A DNA stretch of 64,000 nucleotides, taken from Nocardiopsis metallicus. Lineage in GTDB: Bacteria; Actinomycetota; Actinomycetes; Streptosporangiales; Streptosporangiaceae. The notes under the pieces were generated by a model, which worked only from the letters and a program-made list of their open reading frames with translations, made no database searches and was not told the DNA's origin. The translations under genes and the position numbers were made by a program. Below, in pieces: positions 44,383-53,139 of the stretch. The stretch is taken from the NCBI RefSeq assembly GCF_014201115.1, contig NZ_JACHDO010000001.1:6138001-6202000 (forward strand), read 5' to 3'. Numbering within the stretch: position 1 is the first letter of the stretch; the number at the start of each line of letters is the position of its first letter.

Positions 44383-45198
44383 ATGAGCAGCACCACCAAC
44401 GGTACGAACGACGGCGCCGGCGGCGAGGGCGCCAGCGGCGCTGACGGCACGCGCCCGGTCGTCCCGCGCCCGGCGATCCCGAGCCAGGACGACCGGAACC
44501 CGGACACCCGGAGCGGAGCCGGGTGGCTCGGCGCGGGCCGGGCCGCGCGCCGGGCCCACACCAGGGCGGTGATCCACCAGGCGTCCTCGGTCCTGCTCGG
44601 CTACCCGGACGAGGTCTTCTTCGAGAGGCTGCCGCTGGCCGCGCGCGCCGCGGCGGAACTGCCCAGGAGCCAGGCCCGAACCGACCTGCTGGAGTTCTGC
44701 GAGCACGCCTCCACCACGCCCGAGCTGGCCCTGGCCGAGCACTACGTGGAGGTGTTCGACCTGCGCCGCCGCCGGGCGCTGCACATGACCTACTACACCG
44801 ACGGCGACACCCGTCGCCGCGGCCACGCGCTGGCCGAGGTCAAACGGGTCTACGCCGAGGCCGGGTGGCGGGTGTCCGCGCGTGAGCTGTCCGACCACCT
44901 GGCGGTCGTGCTGGAGTTCGCCGCCCGGGGCGACGCCGAGGCCGGGCAGGAGCTGCTGGTGAACTTCCGCCCGGGGCTGGACCTGCTGTCCCGCTCCCTG
45001 GGGGAGCACGGTACGCCCTACGCGCGGGTCGTCGACGCGGTCCGGTACACCCTGCCGGCGCCCCGCCGCGCGGACGAGGAGCGGGTGCGCCGCCTGGCCC
45101 AGGAGGGGCCGCCCGCGGAGGACGTGGGCATGGAACCCTACGGTGCGCGGCCGCGCGTCCCGCTGCCGCTGACCGACATCACCGGGAGACCGCGTTGA
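44383..45198 (+). CDS. narJ: Nitrate reductase assembly chaperone
   Basis: A 271-residue NarJ of the TorD-like chaperone family. Residues about 60-230 carry the family boxes SSVLLGYPDE, EHYVEVFDLRRRRALHMTYYTDGDTRRRG and PDHL-like DHLAVVLEFAA. It binds NarG and helps insert the molybdenum cofactor; it is not part of the final enzyme. A 55-residue Gly/Ala/Asn-rich N-terminal extension is unusual. ATG at 44383 follows AGGGGG. Confidence 0.94.
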   Translation: MSSTTNGTNDGAGGEGASGADGTRPVVPRPAIPSQDDRNPDTRSGAGWLGAGRAARRAHTRAVIHQASSVLLGYPDEVFFERLPLAARAAAELPRSQARTDLLEFCEHASTTPELALAEHYVEVFDLRRRRALHMTYYTDGDTRRRGHALAEVKRVYAEAGWRVSARELSDHLAVVLEFAARGDAEAGQELLVNFRPGLDLLSRSLGEHGTPYARVVDAVRYTLPAPRRADEERVRRLAQEGPPAEDVGMEPYGARPRVPLPLTDITGRPR

Positions 45199-45956
45199 CC
45201 GGGGCGGGAGGCTACGGGCCGGTGGACCTCCTGCTGTGGGGCGTACTGCCCTACGCGGTGCTGGTGCTCGTGGTGGGCGGGCTGGTGTGGCGCTACCGCT
45301 ACGACCGGTTCGGCTGGACCACCCGCTCCTCGGAGCTGTACGAGTCCCGGCTGCTGCGGATCGGCAGCCCGCTCTTCCACTTCGGTCTGCTGGTGGTGAT
45401 CGTCGGCCACGTGGTGGGCCTGCTGGTTCCCGACACCTGGACACGGGCGCTGGGGGTCTCCGACACGCTCTACCACGTGTCGGCGCTGTCGATGGGGATC
45501 GTGGCGGGGGTGTGCACGCTGACCGGGATCGTCCTGCTGGTCTGGCGCAGGCGCACCACCGGTCCGGTGTTCAGCGCCACCACCCGCAACGACAAGCTGA
45601 TGTACCTGGTCCTGGTGCTGGCGATCGTGACCGGTCTGGGAATGACCGTCTACTTCGCTGGTGTGGAGCTCGCGGGCGGACACACCGGTGACTACCGGGA
45701 GACGGTGTCGCCGTGGTTCCGGTCCATCTGGATCCTGCAGCCCGACATCACCGCGATGGCCGCCGCGGAGGCTCCCTACAAACTGCACGCGCTGGTGGGC
45801 CTGGCGCTGTTCGCCCTACTGCCGTTCACCCGGCTCGTGCACGCCTTCAGCGCGCCGATCGGCTACCTGTTCCGTCCCTACGTCGTCTACCGCACGCGTG
45901 ACCCGCACCCGGCCGCCGCCGGGCAGTCGCAGCGGGCCGCGCGCCGGGGCTGGTGA
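45195..45956 (+). CDS. narI: Respiratory nitrate reductase, gamma subunit (cytochrome b)
   Basis: A 253-residue membrane subunit with five hydrophobic helices. The TTG start overlaps the narJ stop (TTGA). Haem-ligand histidines are in FHFGLLVVIVGHVVGLL and KLHALVGLALFA / RLVHAF, matching NarI. It oxidises menaquinol and passes electrons to NarH. The C-terminal tail is Arg/Ala rich and cytoplasmic. Confidence 0.96.
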   Translation: MTGAGGYGPVDLLLWGVLPYAVLVLVVGGLVWRYRYDRFGWTTRSSELYESRLLRIGSPLFHFGLLVVIVGHVVGLLVPDTWTRALGVSDTLYHVSALSMGIVAGVCTLTGIVLLVWRRRTTGPVFSATTRNDKLMYLVLVLAIVTGLGMTVYFAGVELAGGHTGDYRETVSPWFRSIWILQPDITAMAAAEAPYKLHALVGLALFALLPFTRLVHAFSAPIGYLFRPYVVYRTRDPHPAAAGQSQRAARRGW

Positions 45957-46009
45957 CCCGGCCGGGTCGGCCCCGACCGCCGCGAGATCCCACAAGGAGA
46001 ACCGTCGCC

Positions 46010-46948
46010 ATGGAGCTGTTCCCAGCGTTTCCGCTCGACGAGTGGTACGACACCAAACAGACCGTGCACCGCTTCGAGCAGATCGTCGGCAAGGTCCGGC
46101 TGGCCCACAGCCCGCGCCGCAACCACTGGTGGAACGTGCCCTTCCACCTGACCGGCAGCGGGATCACCTCCCGTCCGATGGGGTTGGTGGACGGCAACCC
46201 GGTCTTCACGGTGGACTTCGACTTCGTCCGGCACCAGCTGGTCGCGTCCAACCTGCAGGGGCACACGGCGTGCTTCCCGCTCCAGGGGCACAGCGTCTCC
46301 TCGTTCTACCTCCAGTTCCAGTCGGCGCTGGACAGTCTGGGGGTGGACGGCAGCATCCCTGTGGCCCATCCCTTCGACCTGCCGGACGCCGACCGTCCTT
46401 TCGCGGACGACCGGGAGCACGCCACCTACGTGCCCGAGCACGCCACGAGGTACTGGCAGGTGCTGAGCCAGGTGAACCTGGTGCTGGAGGAGTTCGCGGC
46501 CGGTTTCTCCGGCAAGACCAGCCCGGTGCACCACTTCTGGCACACGTTCGACCTCGCCCTCACCCGCTTCTCTTCGCACCCGGTCGACCAGCCGGAGGCG
46601 GCGGGCGGTCTGGTGCGCGAGGCCTACTCGCGCGAGGCGGTCAGCTTCGGGTTCTGGTTCGGCGACGACACCATCCCCGAACCCTGCTTCTACGCCTACG
46701 CCGCGCCGGAACCGGAGAGGCTCACGGAGCAGCCGCTCAGTCCGGCGGCCGCGGAGTGGGTGCCCAGCGGGCACGGGCACCTGGCGCTGCTGCGGTACGC
46801 CGACGCGCGCAAGCAGCCGGATCCGCGGGCGGCCGTCCTGGCGTTCTTCGAGAGCGCCTACCGGGCCGGAGCGGGTGAGCTCGGCTGGGACATCGACGCC
46901 CTGGCCTGTCCGGGCGGGGTCACCGACCCTCACCAGTCGGGCCGCTGA
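46010..46948 (+). CDS. DUF5996 family protein
   Basis: A 312-residue soluble protein. It begins ELFPAFPLDEWYDTKQTVHRF and contains RRNHWWNVPFHLTGSG, HSVSSFYLQFQSALD and PVHHFWHTFDLALTRFSS, which match the DUF5996 family as I know it; function is unknown. It lies 53 bases after narI on the same strand with AAGGAG upstream, so it may be cotranscribed, but no link to nitrate respiration is established. Confidence 0.82.
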   Translation: MELFPAFPLDEWYDTKQTVHRFEQIVGKVRLAHSPRRNHWWNVPFHLTGSGITSRPMGLVDGNPVFTVDFDFVRHQLVASNLQGHTACFPLQGHSVSSFYLQFQSALDSLGVDGSIPVAHPFDLPDADRPFADDREHATYVPEHATRYWQVLSQVNLVLEEFAAGFSGKTSPVHHFWHTFDLALTRFSSHPVDQPEAAGGLVREAYSREAVSFGFWFGDDTIPEPCFYAYAAPEPERLTEQPLSPAAAEWVPSGHGHLALLRYADARKQPDPRAAVLAFFESAYRAGAGELGWDIDALACPGGVTDPHQSGR

Positions 46949-47110
46949 CGGGGAACGCTCCGGGTCGATCCCACCCCTTTCCGGGCGGGTGGACCCGGAG
47001 CCGCGCGAACCCGGGTGTGCGCGGGGGGCCTGAGCGGGAACATGACATCCTGTGGGGCCCACCACGCGCACACCACGTGCGTGTGACACGCACGAAGCGG
47101 GGGAGTGGCA

Positions 47111-47398
47111 ATGGAGTTGTCCGTCGTCGACGTTCCGGAGCGGTCGCGGTACGAGGTGAGCGCGGACGGGACGGTGATCGGTTTCTCCGCCTACCACCTG
47201 ATCGCCGAGGGGGTTCTGGCCCTTCCGCACGTGGAGGTGGAGTCCTCCTTCGAGGGCAAGGGCGTGGCCAGTGAGCTCATGCGCCGGTCCCTGGACCAGG
47301 TCCGGGAGCGCGGCCTGAAGGTCGTGCCGATCTGCCCGTTCGCCCAGGCCTTCCTGGAGCGCAACCCGGACTACGCGGACCTGGTCCACGCGGGCTGA
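47111..47398 (+). CDS. GNAT-fold acetyltransferase, YjdJ type
   Basis: A 95-residue single-domain GNAT_acetyltr_2-like protein. FEGKGVASELMRRSLD is the acetyl-CoA loop and VPICPFAQAFLERNPDY the conserved C-terminus of the YjdJ/YidJ small family. ATG at 47111 lies five bases after GGGGGAG; a GTG two codons upstream is an alternative. Substrate unknown. Confidence 0.88.
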   Translation: MELSVVDVPERSRYEVSADGTVIGFSAYHLIAEGVLALPHVEVESSFEGKGVASELMRRSLDQVRERGLKVVPICPFAQAFLERNPDYADLVHAG

Positions 47399-47525
47399 GC
47401 CCGGTGGTGGAGGCCTAACGGGAACATCACTATCCGGCCACGTTGCGTGCCTGAAAAGTGTTCTGTCCCACTATGTGGGCATGGGATGTCGGTTGTCTTT
47501 TTCAGGAGCAAAGGAGCCCCACCCC

Positions 47526-49025
47526 TTGTCAGTCGCTGACGCAGCCCCCACACTCGATGCGCGGATCACCGACGCCATCGCCTTCTTCAACAATGAGATC
47601 TTCTGGGCCTGGATCCTGATACCCCTGTTGGTACTGGTCAGCCTGTACTTCACCATCGGCTCGGGCGGCGTCCAGTTCCGGATGATCCCCGAGATGTTCC
47701 GGGTCCTGGGGAGCAAGCCGGAGATCGCTCCGGACGGGAAGAGGGCGGTCTCCTCCATCCAGGCCTTCATGATCTCCGCGGCCGCACGCGTGGGCACCGG
47801 AAACATCATCGGTGTCGCCGTGGCGATCTCCCTCGGCGGACCCGGCGCGGTCTTCTGGATGTGGGCGATGGCGCTGGTCGTCGGCGCGGCCAGTTTCATC
47901 GAGTCGACCCTCGCCCAGCTCTACAAGGTGCGGGACAAGACGGGATACCGGGGCGGCCCGTCGTACTACATGGAACGGGGGCTGGGTGCCCGATGGGCCG
48001 GCGTCCTGTTCTCGATCACCATCCTCGCGACCTTCGCGATGGTCTTCAACGCCGTGCAGAGCAACACCATCGTCGGTGCGGTCGGCAACTCGGTCGACCA
48101 GGTCGCCGCGACCCCGGGCTGGGTGCTTCCGGTCGTGGTCGGCCTGGCCCTGGTCCTGGTCACGGCACTGGTGATCTTCGGCGGCGTCCGGCGGATCGCC
48201 AACACCGCCCAGGCACTCATCCCGTCCTTCGCGCTGGTCTACGTCCTGCTGGGCCTGTTCGTCATGGTCGTGAACTACGACCAGATCCCGGGCATGTTCG
48301 CGCTGATCATTCAGCACGCGTTCGGTATCCGTGAGTTCGCCGCCGCCGGTCTGGCGATGGTGATCATCCAGGGTGTGCGCCGGGGCATGTTCTCCAACGA
48401 GGCGGGTCTGGGATCGGCCCCGGTCGCCGCGGCCAGCGCCTCGGTCAGCCACCCGGTCAAGCAGGGGTTGGTACAGAGCCTGGGCGTGTACTTCGACACC
48501 CTGGTCATCTGCTCGATCACCGCGTTCGTCATCCTGCTCGGATACCAGGGCACGCTGGACGGTACCCGTGAGCCCGACCTGACGCAGCACGCGATGACCG
48601 CCGTCATGGGTCCGTGGGCGCTGCACCTGATGACCCTGATCATCGTCCTGGTCGCGTTCACGTCGGTGCTCGGCAACTACTACTACGGCGAGTCCAACCT
48701 GGAGTACCTGACCGGCAGCGCGAACGCCATGTTCGTGTACAAGATCCTGTTCCTGACGGCGACCTTCCTCGGCGCCCTGGGCTCGATCGACCTGGTCTGG
48801 ACCCTCGCGGACACCACCATGGGACTGATGGCCCTGGTCAACCTGGTGGCGATCACGCCGCTCGCGGTAATCGCCTTCCGCCTGCTCAAGGACTACAACG
48901 AGCAGCGGCGCCAGGGCATCGACCCGGTGTTCACCCGGGACCGGATGCCTGATCTGCGCGGGGTGGAGTGCTGGGAGCCCCGGGAGGAGGCCGAGCCGAA
49001 GGAGAAGGGCCGGGTCTCCTCCTGA
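47526..49025 (+). CDS. Sodium:alanine/glycine symporter (AGCS family)
   Basis: A 499-residue transporter with about 11 hydrophobic helices. Family signatures include VGTGNIIGVAVAISLGGPGAVFWMW near residue 95-115 (written here in parts: VGTGNIIGVA, GGPGAVFWMW), FIESTLAQLYKVRD, GGPSYYMERGLG and RGMFSNEAGLGSAP. It imports alanine or glycine with Na+. The TTG at 47526 is chosen for the AAGGAG upstream; an in-frame GTG at 47475 would add 17 residues. Confidence 0.93.
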   Translation: MSVADAAPTLDARITDAIAFFNNEIFWAWILIPLLVLVSLYFTIGSGGVQFRMIPEMFRVLGSKPEIAPDGKRAVSSIQAFMISAAARVGTGNIIGVAVAISLGGPGAVFWMWAMALVVGAASFIESTLAQLYKVRDKTGYRGGPSYYMERGLGARWAGVLFSITILATFAMVFNAVQSNTIVGAVGNSVDQVAATPGWVLPVVVGLALVLVTALVIFGGVRRIANTAQALIPSFALVYVLLGLFVMVVNYDQIPGMFALIIQHAFGIREFAAAGLAMVIIQGVRRGMFSNEAGLGSAPVAAASASVSHPVKQGLVQSLGVYFDTLVICSITAFVILLGYQGTLDGTREPDLTQHAMTAVMGPWALHLMTLIIVLVAFTSVLGNYYYGESNLEYLTGSANAMFVYKILFLTATFLGALGSIDLVWTLADTTMGLMALVNLVAITPLAVIAFRLLKDYNEQRRQGIDPVFTRDRMPDLRGVECWEPREEAEPKEKGRVSS

Positions 49026-49072
49026 CCGGGGTCCTCCGAGGAAGCGAGAAGAAGTAGACAGGTGCAGGGTGT

Positions 49073-49099
49073 GGGGCGCGTCCGGTCCGGGCGCGCCCC
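49073..49099 (+). terminator. Hairpin after the symporter gene
   Basis: GGGGCGCG (49073-49080) pairs with CGCGCCCC (49092-49099) around an 11-base loop. No T tract. Confidence 0.55.
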
Positions 49100-49276
49100 G
49101 CGCTGCTGTCCGGGTGCCCCGACGGCTCCGGCAGCATTTGGTTCACCCGAAGAAGCACACAAATCCCTAACAGTAGGAGCTTTCAGGTATCCGTGTTCTT
49201 TCGGTCACCGCGGATCATCGCTAGTGTGCTGCATCACAGTTGTGGCGGCCAGAGTTGTGCCTCGCGAGGGAGTCCG

Positions 49277-49876
49277 ATGTCCATCGTCTCAATCGAGCCC
49301 GCCACCGCCGAGCGGTGGTATGACCTGGAGAACCTGTTCGGACCGACCGGAGCGTACGGGCACTGCTGGTGCACGTTCTTCCGCAGACGCGCCAAGGACC
49401 ACACGGCGAGTATCTCGTGCGATCGTTCCACGCGCGGTCTGGACAACAAGGAGGAGCTGCGTCGACTGACCCTGGACGGGCGCGTGCCGGGATTGCTCGC
49501 CTACGACGAGGACGGCCCCTGCGGGTGGGTGTCCGTGGCGCCGCGGGAGGACTTCATCCGACTGTCCCGCTCGCGGACGCTGCGGCCGGCCGATCCCGAC
49601 GAGCCCGGGGTGTGGTCCCTGGTGTGCTTCTGGCTGCCGCCGCGCAGGCGTAGGCGCGGGGTGGGAAGCCGCCTGTTGGACGGTGCGATCGAGTACGCGC
49701 GTGCGGGCGGGGCCCGGGTCCTGGAGGCCTACCCCGTGGACACGGCGGGCGGCCGCGCGCCCAGCGCCGAGGTCTACACCGGGACGGTGGAGATGTTCCG
49801 CCGGGCCGGGTTCACGCTGGAGGGGCACCATCTGAGCGAGCGGGTGGTGGCCCGGTTGGAGCTCAAGAACGAGTAG
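49277..49876 (+). CDS. GNAT family N-acetyltransferase
   Basis: A 199-residue acetyltransferase. The acetyl-CoA binding loop is PPRRRRRGVGSRLLDGAIEYAR near residue 125 (core RRRGVGSRLL); the C-terminal half has RVLEAYPVD and YTGTVEMFRRAGF, which are typical of GNATs. An N-terminal CWCTFF segment with adjacent RRAKDH is also seen in a subgroup of actinobacterial GNATs. ATG at 49277 follows GAGGGAG. Substrate unknown. Confidence 0.9.
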   Translation: MSIVSIEPATAERWYDLENLFGPTGAYGHCWCTFFRRRAKDHTASISCDRSTRGLDNKEELRRLTLDGRVPGLLAYDEDGPCGWVSVAPREDFIRLSRSRTLRPADPDEPGVWSLVCFWLPPRRRRRGVGSRLLDGAIEYARAGGARVLEAYPVDTAGGRAPSAEVYTGTVEMFRRAGFTLEGHHLSERVVARLELKNE

Positions 49877-50128
49877 TCCCCCGTCGGTTTCCCGCCACTC
49901 CCCGCCCCTGCCGTGGGAGCGGTCCCCAAACGGGGGGAGGGTATATCCCTCCGGACTTTCCCCGGTTCCCGTGGCGTGTCGCCGTGGCGACGGGCCCGGG
50001 GCGTCCGATGATCCAAGGGGTCCCGCGTCGCGGTGCGCGGGCCCCTGTTGTCGTTTTCGGCCGCTGTGTCCGGATCACCGTGGCGGGCGGTGCTGTCCTG
50101 TTCTGGCGGGGGTTTTGCTCCCCCTTGG

Positions 50129-50143
50129 TACCCCCCTGGGGTA
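50129..50143. promoter_or_regulatory. Upstream CsoR-type operator
   Basis: TACCCC-CCT-GGGGTA, a 6-bp inverted repeat with the GC tract and TA ends typical of CsoR sites; it is 50 bases upstream of the copper promoter and may bind a second tetramer. Confidence 0.65.
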
Positions 50144-50182
50144 GCGTGGCGAGCGCGTTCCGGGGCGGAGCGCCGCGGTCGT

Positions 50183-50213
50183 TTGACAGACGGATACCCC
50201 AGGGGGGTATATT
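50183..50213 (+). promoter_or_regulatory. Copper operon promoter with CsoR-type operator in the spacer
   Basis: TTGACA (50183-50188) and TATATT (50208-50213) are separated by 19 bp. The spacer holds a perfect 7-bp palindrome ATACCCC-AGG-GGGGTAT (50194-50210) that overlaps the -10 box. A repressor bound here would block polymerase; CsoR, which leaves DNA when it binds Cu(I), is the usual protein for this sequence type. No csoR gene is in the window. Confidence 0.8.
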
Positions 50214-50271
50214 GAGCTCCGTTGGAGACAAGTCCGCGAGTCAGCGCGGAAGTACGCACCAGGAGGCAGGA

Positions 50272-50481
50272 ATGGCCAGCACCGCCGTCTACACCGTCGA
50301 GGGCATGAGCTGCGGGCACTGCGTCAACTCGGTTACCGAGGAGGTCAGCGGGGTCAACGGCGTCACCGACGTGAAGGTCGACCTGGAGAACAAGAAGGTC
50401 ACCGTCACCGGTGAGGGCCGGATCGACGACTCGGCCGTGCGCGCGGCGATCGACGAGGCCGGGTACGAGGTGGCGGGCTGA
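50272..50481 (+). CDS. copZ: Copper chaperone
   Basis: A 69-residue single HMA domain. The Cu(I)-binding site is Cys14 and Cys17 in GMSCGHC; the rest follows the beta-alpha-beta-beta-alpha-beta fold (VTDVKVDLENKKVTV, AIDEAGYEV). ATG at 50272 after AGGAGGCAGG. First gene of the copper operon; it should carry Cu(I) to CopA. Confidence 0.95.
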   Translation: MASTAVYTVEGMSCGHCVNSVTEEVSGVNGVTDVKVDLENKKVTVTGEGRIDDSAVRAAIDEAGYEVAG

Positions 50482-50482
50482 C

Positions 50483-50680
50483 ATGGGGGTGACCACGAAA
50501 CTCGCGCTCTACGCCGTGGGTCTCGTGGTCGTGTTCGTCGCGGCGTTCGGGGTCGGCAACCTGGTCGGCCCCGTTCTGCCGGAGAGGCCCGAGGGGCACA
50601 CCGAGAGCGTCGAGCTCCCGGGACCGGACGAACAGGACCACGACGCCGACGACGACGGCGCCGACGGCGACCAGCACTAG
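50483..50680 (+). CDS. Small single-pass membrane protein with His/Asp-rich tail
   Basis: A 65-residue protein encoded between copZ and copA, one base after the copZ stop. Residues about 5-30 are a membrane helix; the C-terminal 25 residues are very acidic with several His (DEQDHDADDDGADGDQH) and could bind metal at the membrane face. No known family. Conservation in position between chaperone and pump, if confirmed, would argue for a role in copper handling. No strong ribosome site is seen, so it is probably translated by coupling. Confidence 0.7.
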   Translation: MGVTTKLALYAVGLVVVFVAAFGVGNLVGPVLPERPEGHTESVELPGPDEQDHDADDDGADGDQH

Positions 50681-50697
50681 CCACCCTGGAGCGGCAT

Positions 50698-52986
50698 ATG
50701 AGTAGTAGCAAGACGGCGGCCGCCGCGGTGGAGCCGGTAGAACTGGCCATCGGCGGGATGACCTGCGCGGCCTGTGCCAACCGGGTGGAGAAACGCCTCA
50801 ACAAGATGGACGGGGTCACCGCCACCGTCAACTTCGCGACCGAGAAGGCCCGGGTCACCTTCGACGGCCCGGCGGCCCCGGTCGAGGACCTGGTCGCCCA
50901 GGTGGAGAAGGCGGGCTACACCGCCACGGTGCCCGAGGCCGAGCCGGAGGCCGACCCCGAGGCGGCCGAGGCGGCCGACCCCACCCAGGCGCTGTGGCAC
51001 CGCGCGCTGGTCTCCATGCTGCTGTCCGCGCCGGTCATCGCGATGGCGATGATCCCGGCCCTGCAGTTCACCTACTGGCAGTGGGCCTCCCTCGCCCTGG
51101 CCGCGCCGGTCGTGGTCTGGGGCGCGCTGCCCTTCCACGTCGCCGCGTGGAAGAACCTCAAGCTCGGCACCGCCACCATGGACACCCTCGTCTCCCTGGG
51201 TGTCACCTCGGCCTTCCTGTGGTCCCTCTACGCCCTCTTCCTCGGCACCGCCGGGACGCCGGGCATGACCCACCCCTTCGAGTTCACCATCACCCGCACC
51301 GACGGCTCGGCCAACATCTACCTGGAGGTCGCGGCGGGCGTCACCTCCTTCATCCTGCTCGGCAAGTTCTTCGAGGCGCGCTCCAAGCGCCGCGCCGGGG
51401 CCGCCCTGCGCGCGCTGCTGGAGATGGGCGCCAAGGAGGTCGCCGTGCTGCGGGGCGAGGGGCCCGCCGCCCGTGAGGAGCTGGTCCCGGTGGACCGGCT
51501 GGCGGTCGGCGACCGCTTCGTGGTCCGCCCGGGGGAGAAGATCGCCACCGACGGCACCGTCGAGGAGGGCACCTCCGCCGTCGACATGAGCATGCTCACC
51601 GGCGAGTCCGTACCGGTCGAGGTCGCGGCCGGCTCCGCCGTGGTCGGCGCCACCGTCAACGCGGGTGGTCGCCTCGTCGTGCGCGCCTCCCGGGTGGGTT
51701 CGGACACCCAGCTCGCACAGATGGCGCGCCTGGTCGAGGACGCGCAGAACGGCAAGGCCGCCGTGCAGCGGCTGGCCGACCGGGTCTCGGGGGTGTTCGT
51801 CCCGGTCGCCATCATGATCGCGGTCGGCGCCCTGGGCTTCTGGCTCGGCACCGGCGACCCGGTCGGGGCCGCCTTCACCGCGGCCGTGGCCGTGCTGATC
51901 ATCGCCTGCCCCTGCGCCCTGGGCCTGGCCACCCCGATGGCACTGATGGTGGGCACCGGGCGCGGCGCCCAGCTCGGCATCCTGATCAAGGGCCCCGAGG
52001 TGCTGGAGAGCACCCGGCGGGTGGACACCGTCGTGCTGGACAAGACCGGCACCGTCACCACCGGCAAGATGGCGCTGACCGGCGTCACCGCCGCCGGGGG
52101 CGAGGACGCCGAACAGGTCCTGCGGCTGGCGGGCGCCCTGGAGAACGCCTCCGAGCACCCCATCGCCCGCGCCGTCGCCACGGGGGCCGCGGTGCGGGTC
52201 GGCGACCTGCCGGTACCGGAGCACTTCGTCAACATCGAGGGCCGGGGCGTCCAGGGCGTCGTGGACGGCCACGCCGTGCTGGTGGGCCGGGCCGCGCTGC
52301 TGGCGGAGCGGTCGCAGGAAATCCCCGAGGAACTGGTCCGGGCCATGGAGTCGGCCGCGTCCGAGGGGTCCACCGCGGTCGCGGTGGGCTGGGACGGCCG
52401 GGCCCGCGGGGTGCTCGTGGTGGCCGACACCGTCAAGCCGACCAGCGCCGAGGCCGTGCGCCAGTTCCGCGACCTGGGGCTGACCCCGATCCTGCTGACC
52501 GGTGACAACGAGGCGGTGGCCCGTGCGGTCGCCGCGGAGGTGGGCATCGAGGAGGTCATCGCCGAGGTCCTGCCCAAGGAGAAGGTCGACGTGGTCACCC
52601 GGCTGCAGTCCGAGGGCCGCACGGTGGCGATGGTCGGCGACGGGGTCAACGACGCCGCGGCGCTCGCCCAGGCCGACCTGGGGCTGTCCATGGGGACCGG
52701 CACCGACGTGGCCATCGAGGCCAGCGACCTGACCCTGGTCAGGGGCGACCTGCGGGCGGCCGCAGACGCGGTCCGGCTGTCCCGGCGCACGCTCGGCACC
52801 ATCAAGGGCAACCTGTTCTGGGCCTTCGCCTACAACACCGCGGCCCTGCCGCTGGCCGCGATGGGCCTGCTCAACCCGATGCTGGCCGGTGCGGCGATGG
52901 CCCTGTCGAGCGTCTTCGTGGTGAGCAACAGCCAGCGGCTGCGCCGTTTCCGCCCGCTGACCGGAACCGGCCAGATCGTCACATAA
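50698..52986 (+). CDS. copA: Copper-exporting P1B-type ATPase
   Basis: A 762-residue heavy-metal ATPase. One N-terminal HMA domain (GMTCAAC near residue 20), about eight membrane helices, the transmembrane metal site Cys404-Pro-Cys406 in IACPCALG, phosphorylated Asp448 in DKTGT, the TGES actuator box and SEHPIARA nucleotide-binding His-Pro. CPC with C-terminal helix residues places it among Cu(I) exporters (P1B-1). Last gene of the operon; GGAG sits about eight bases before the ATG. Confidence 0.97.
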   Translation: MSSSKTAAAAVEPVELAIGGMTCAACANRVEKRLNKMDGVTATVNFATEKARVTFDGPAAPVEDLVAQVEKAGYTATVPEAEPEADPEAAEAADPTQALWHRALVSMLLSAPVIAMAMIPALQFTYWQWASLALAAPVVVWGALPFHVAAWKNLKLGTATMDTLVSLGVTSAFLWSLYALFLGTAGTPGMTHPFEFTITRTDGSANIYLEVAAGVTSFILLGKFFEARSKRRAGAALRALLEMGAKEVAVLRGEGPAAREELVPVDRLAVGDRFVVRPGEKIATDGTVEEGTSAVDMSMLTGESVPVEVAAGSAVVGATVNAGGRLVVRASRVGSDTQLAQMARLVEDAQNGKAAVQRLADRVSGVFVPVAIMIAVGALGFWLGTGDPVGAAFTAAVAVLIIACPCALGLATPMALMVGTGRGAQLGILIKGPEVLESTRRVDTVVLDKTGTVTTGKMALTGVTAAGGEDAEQVLRLAGALENASEHPIARAVATGAAVRVGDLPVPEHFVNIEGRGVQGVVDGHAVLVGRAALLAERSQEIPEELVRAMESAASEGSTAVAVGWDGRARGVLVVADTVKPTSAEAVRQFRDLGLTPILLTGDNEAVARAVAAEVGIEEVIAEVLPKEKVDVVTRLQSEGRTVAMVGDGVNDAAALAQADLGLSMGTGTDVAIEASDLTLVRGDLRAAADAVRLSRRTLGTIKGNLFWAFAYNTAALPLAAMGLLNPMLAGAAMALSSVFVVSNSQRLRRFRPLTGTGQIVT

Positions 52987-53139
52987 CGCCACGTAGAGTG
53001 ACCCAGGTCTCGCTTTTGGTGCGGACGGGCCGCTAGGGTTTGCGCGGAACCCCACCCCGTGGGATTTCGTGTCGAACCACGCGGTCCGTCCGTGTTTCGT
53101 GCCCGTACCCCCACCGGTGCCCGCGCGCCGGGAACAGCC

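Larger units (their letters stand above)
49877..50271. other. Intergenic region upstream of the copper operon
   Basis: No gene. The left part has a GGAGGG-TATAT-CCCTCC inverted repeat (49936-49952) and a GC hairpin near 50108-50125. The right part carries two CsoR-like operators and the operon promoter, listed separately. Confidence 0.6.
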
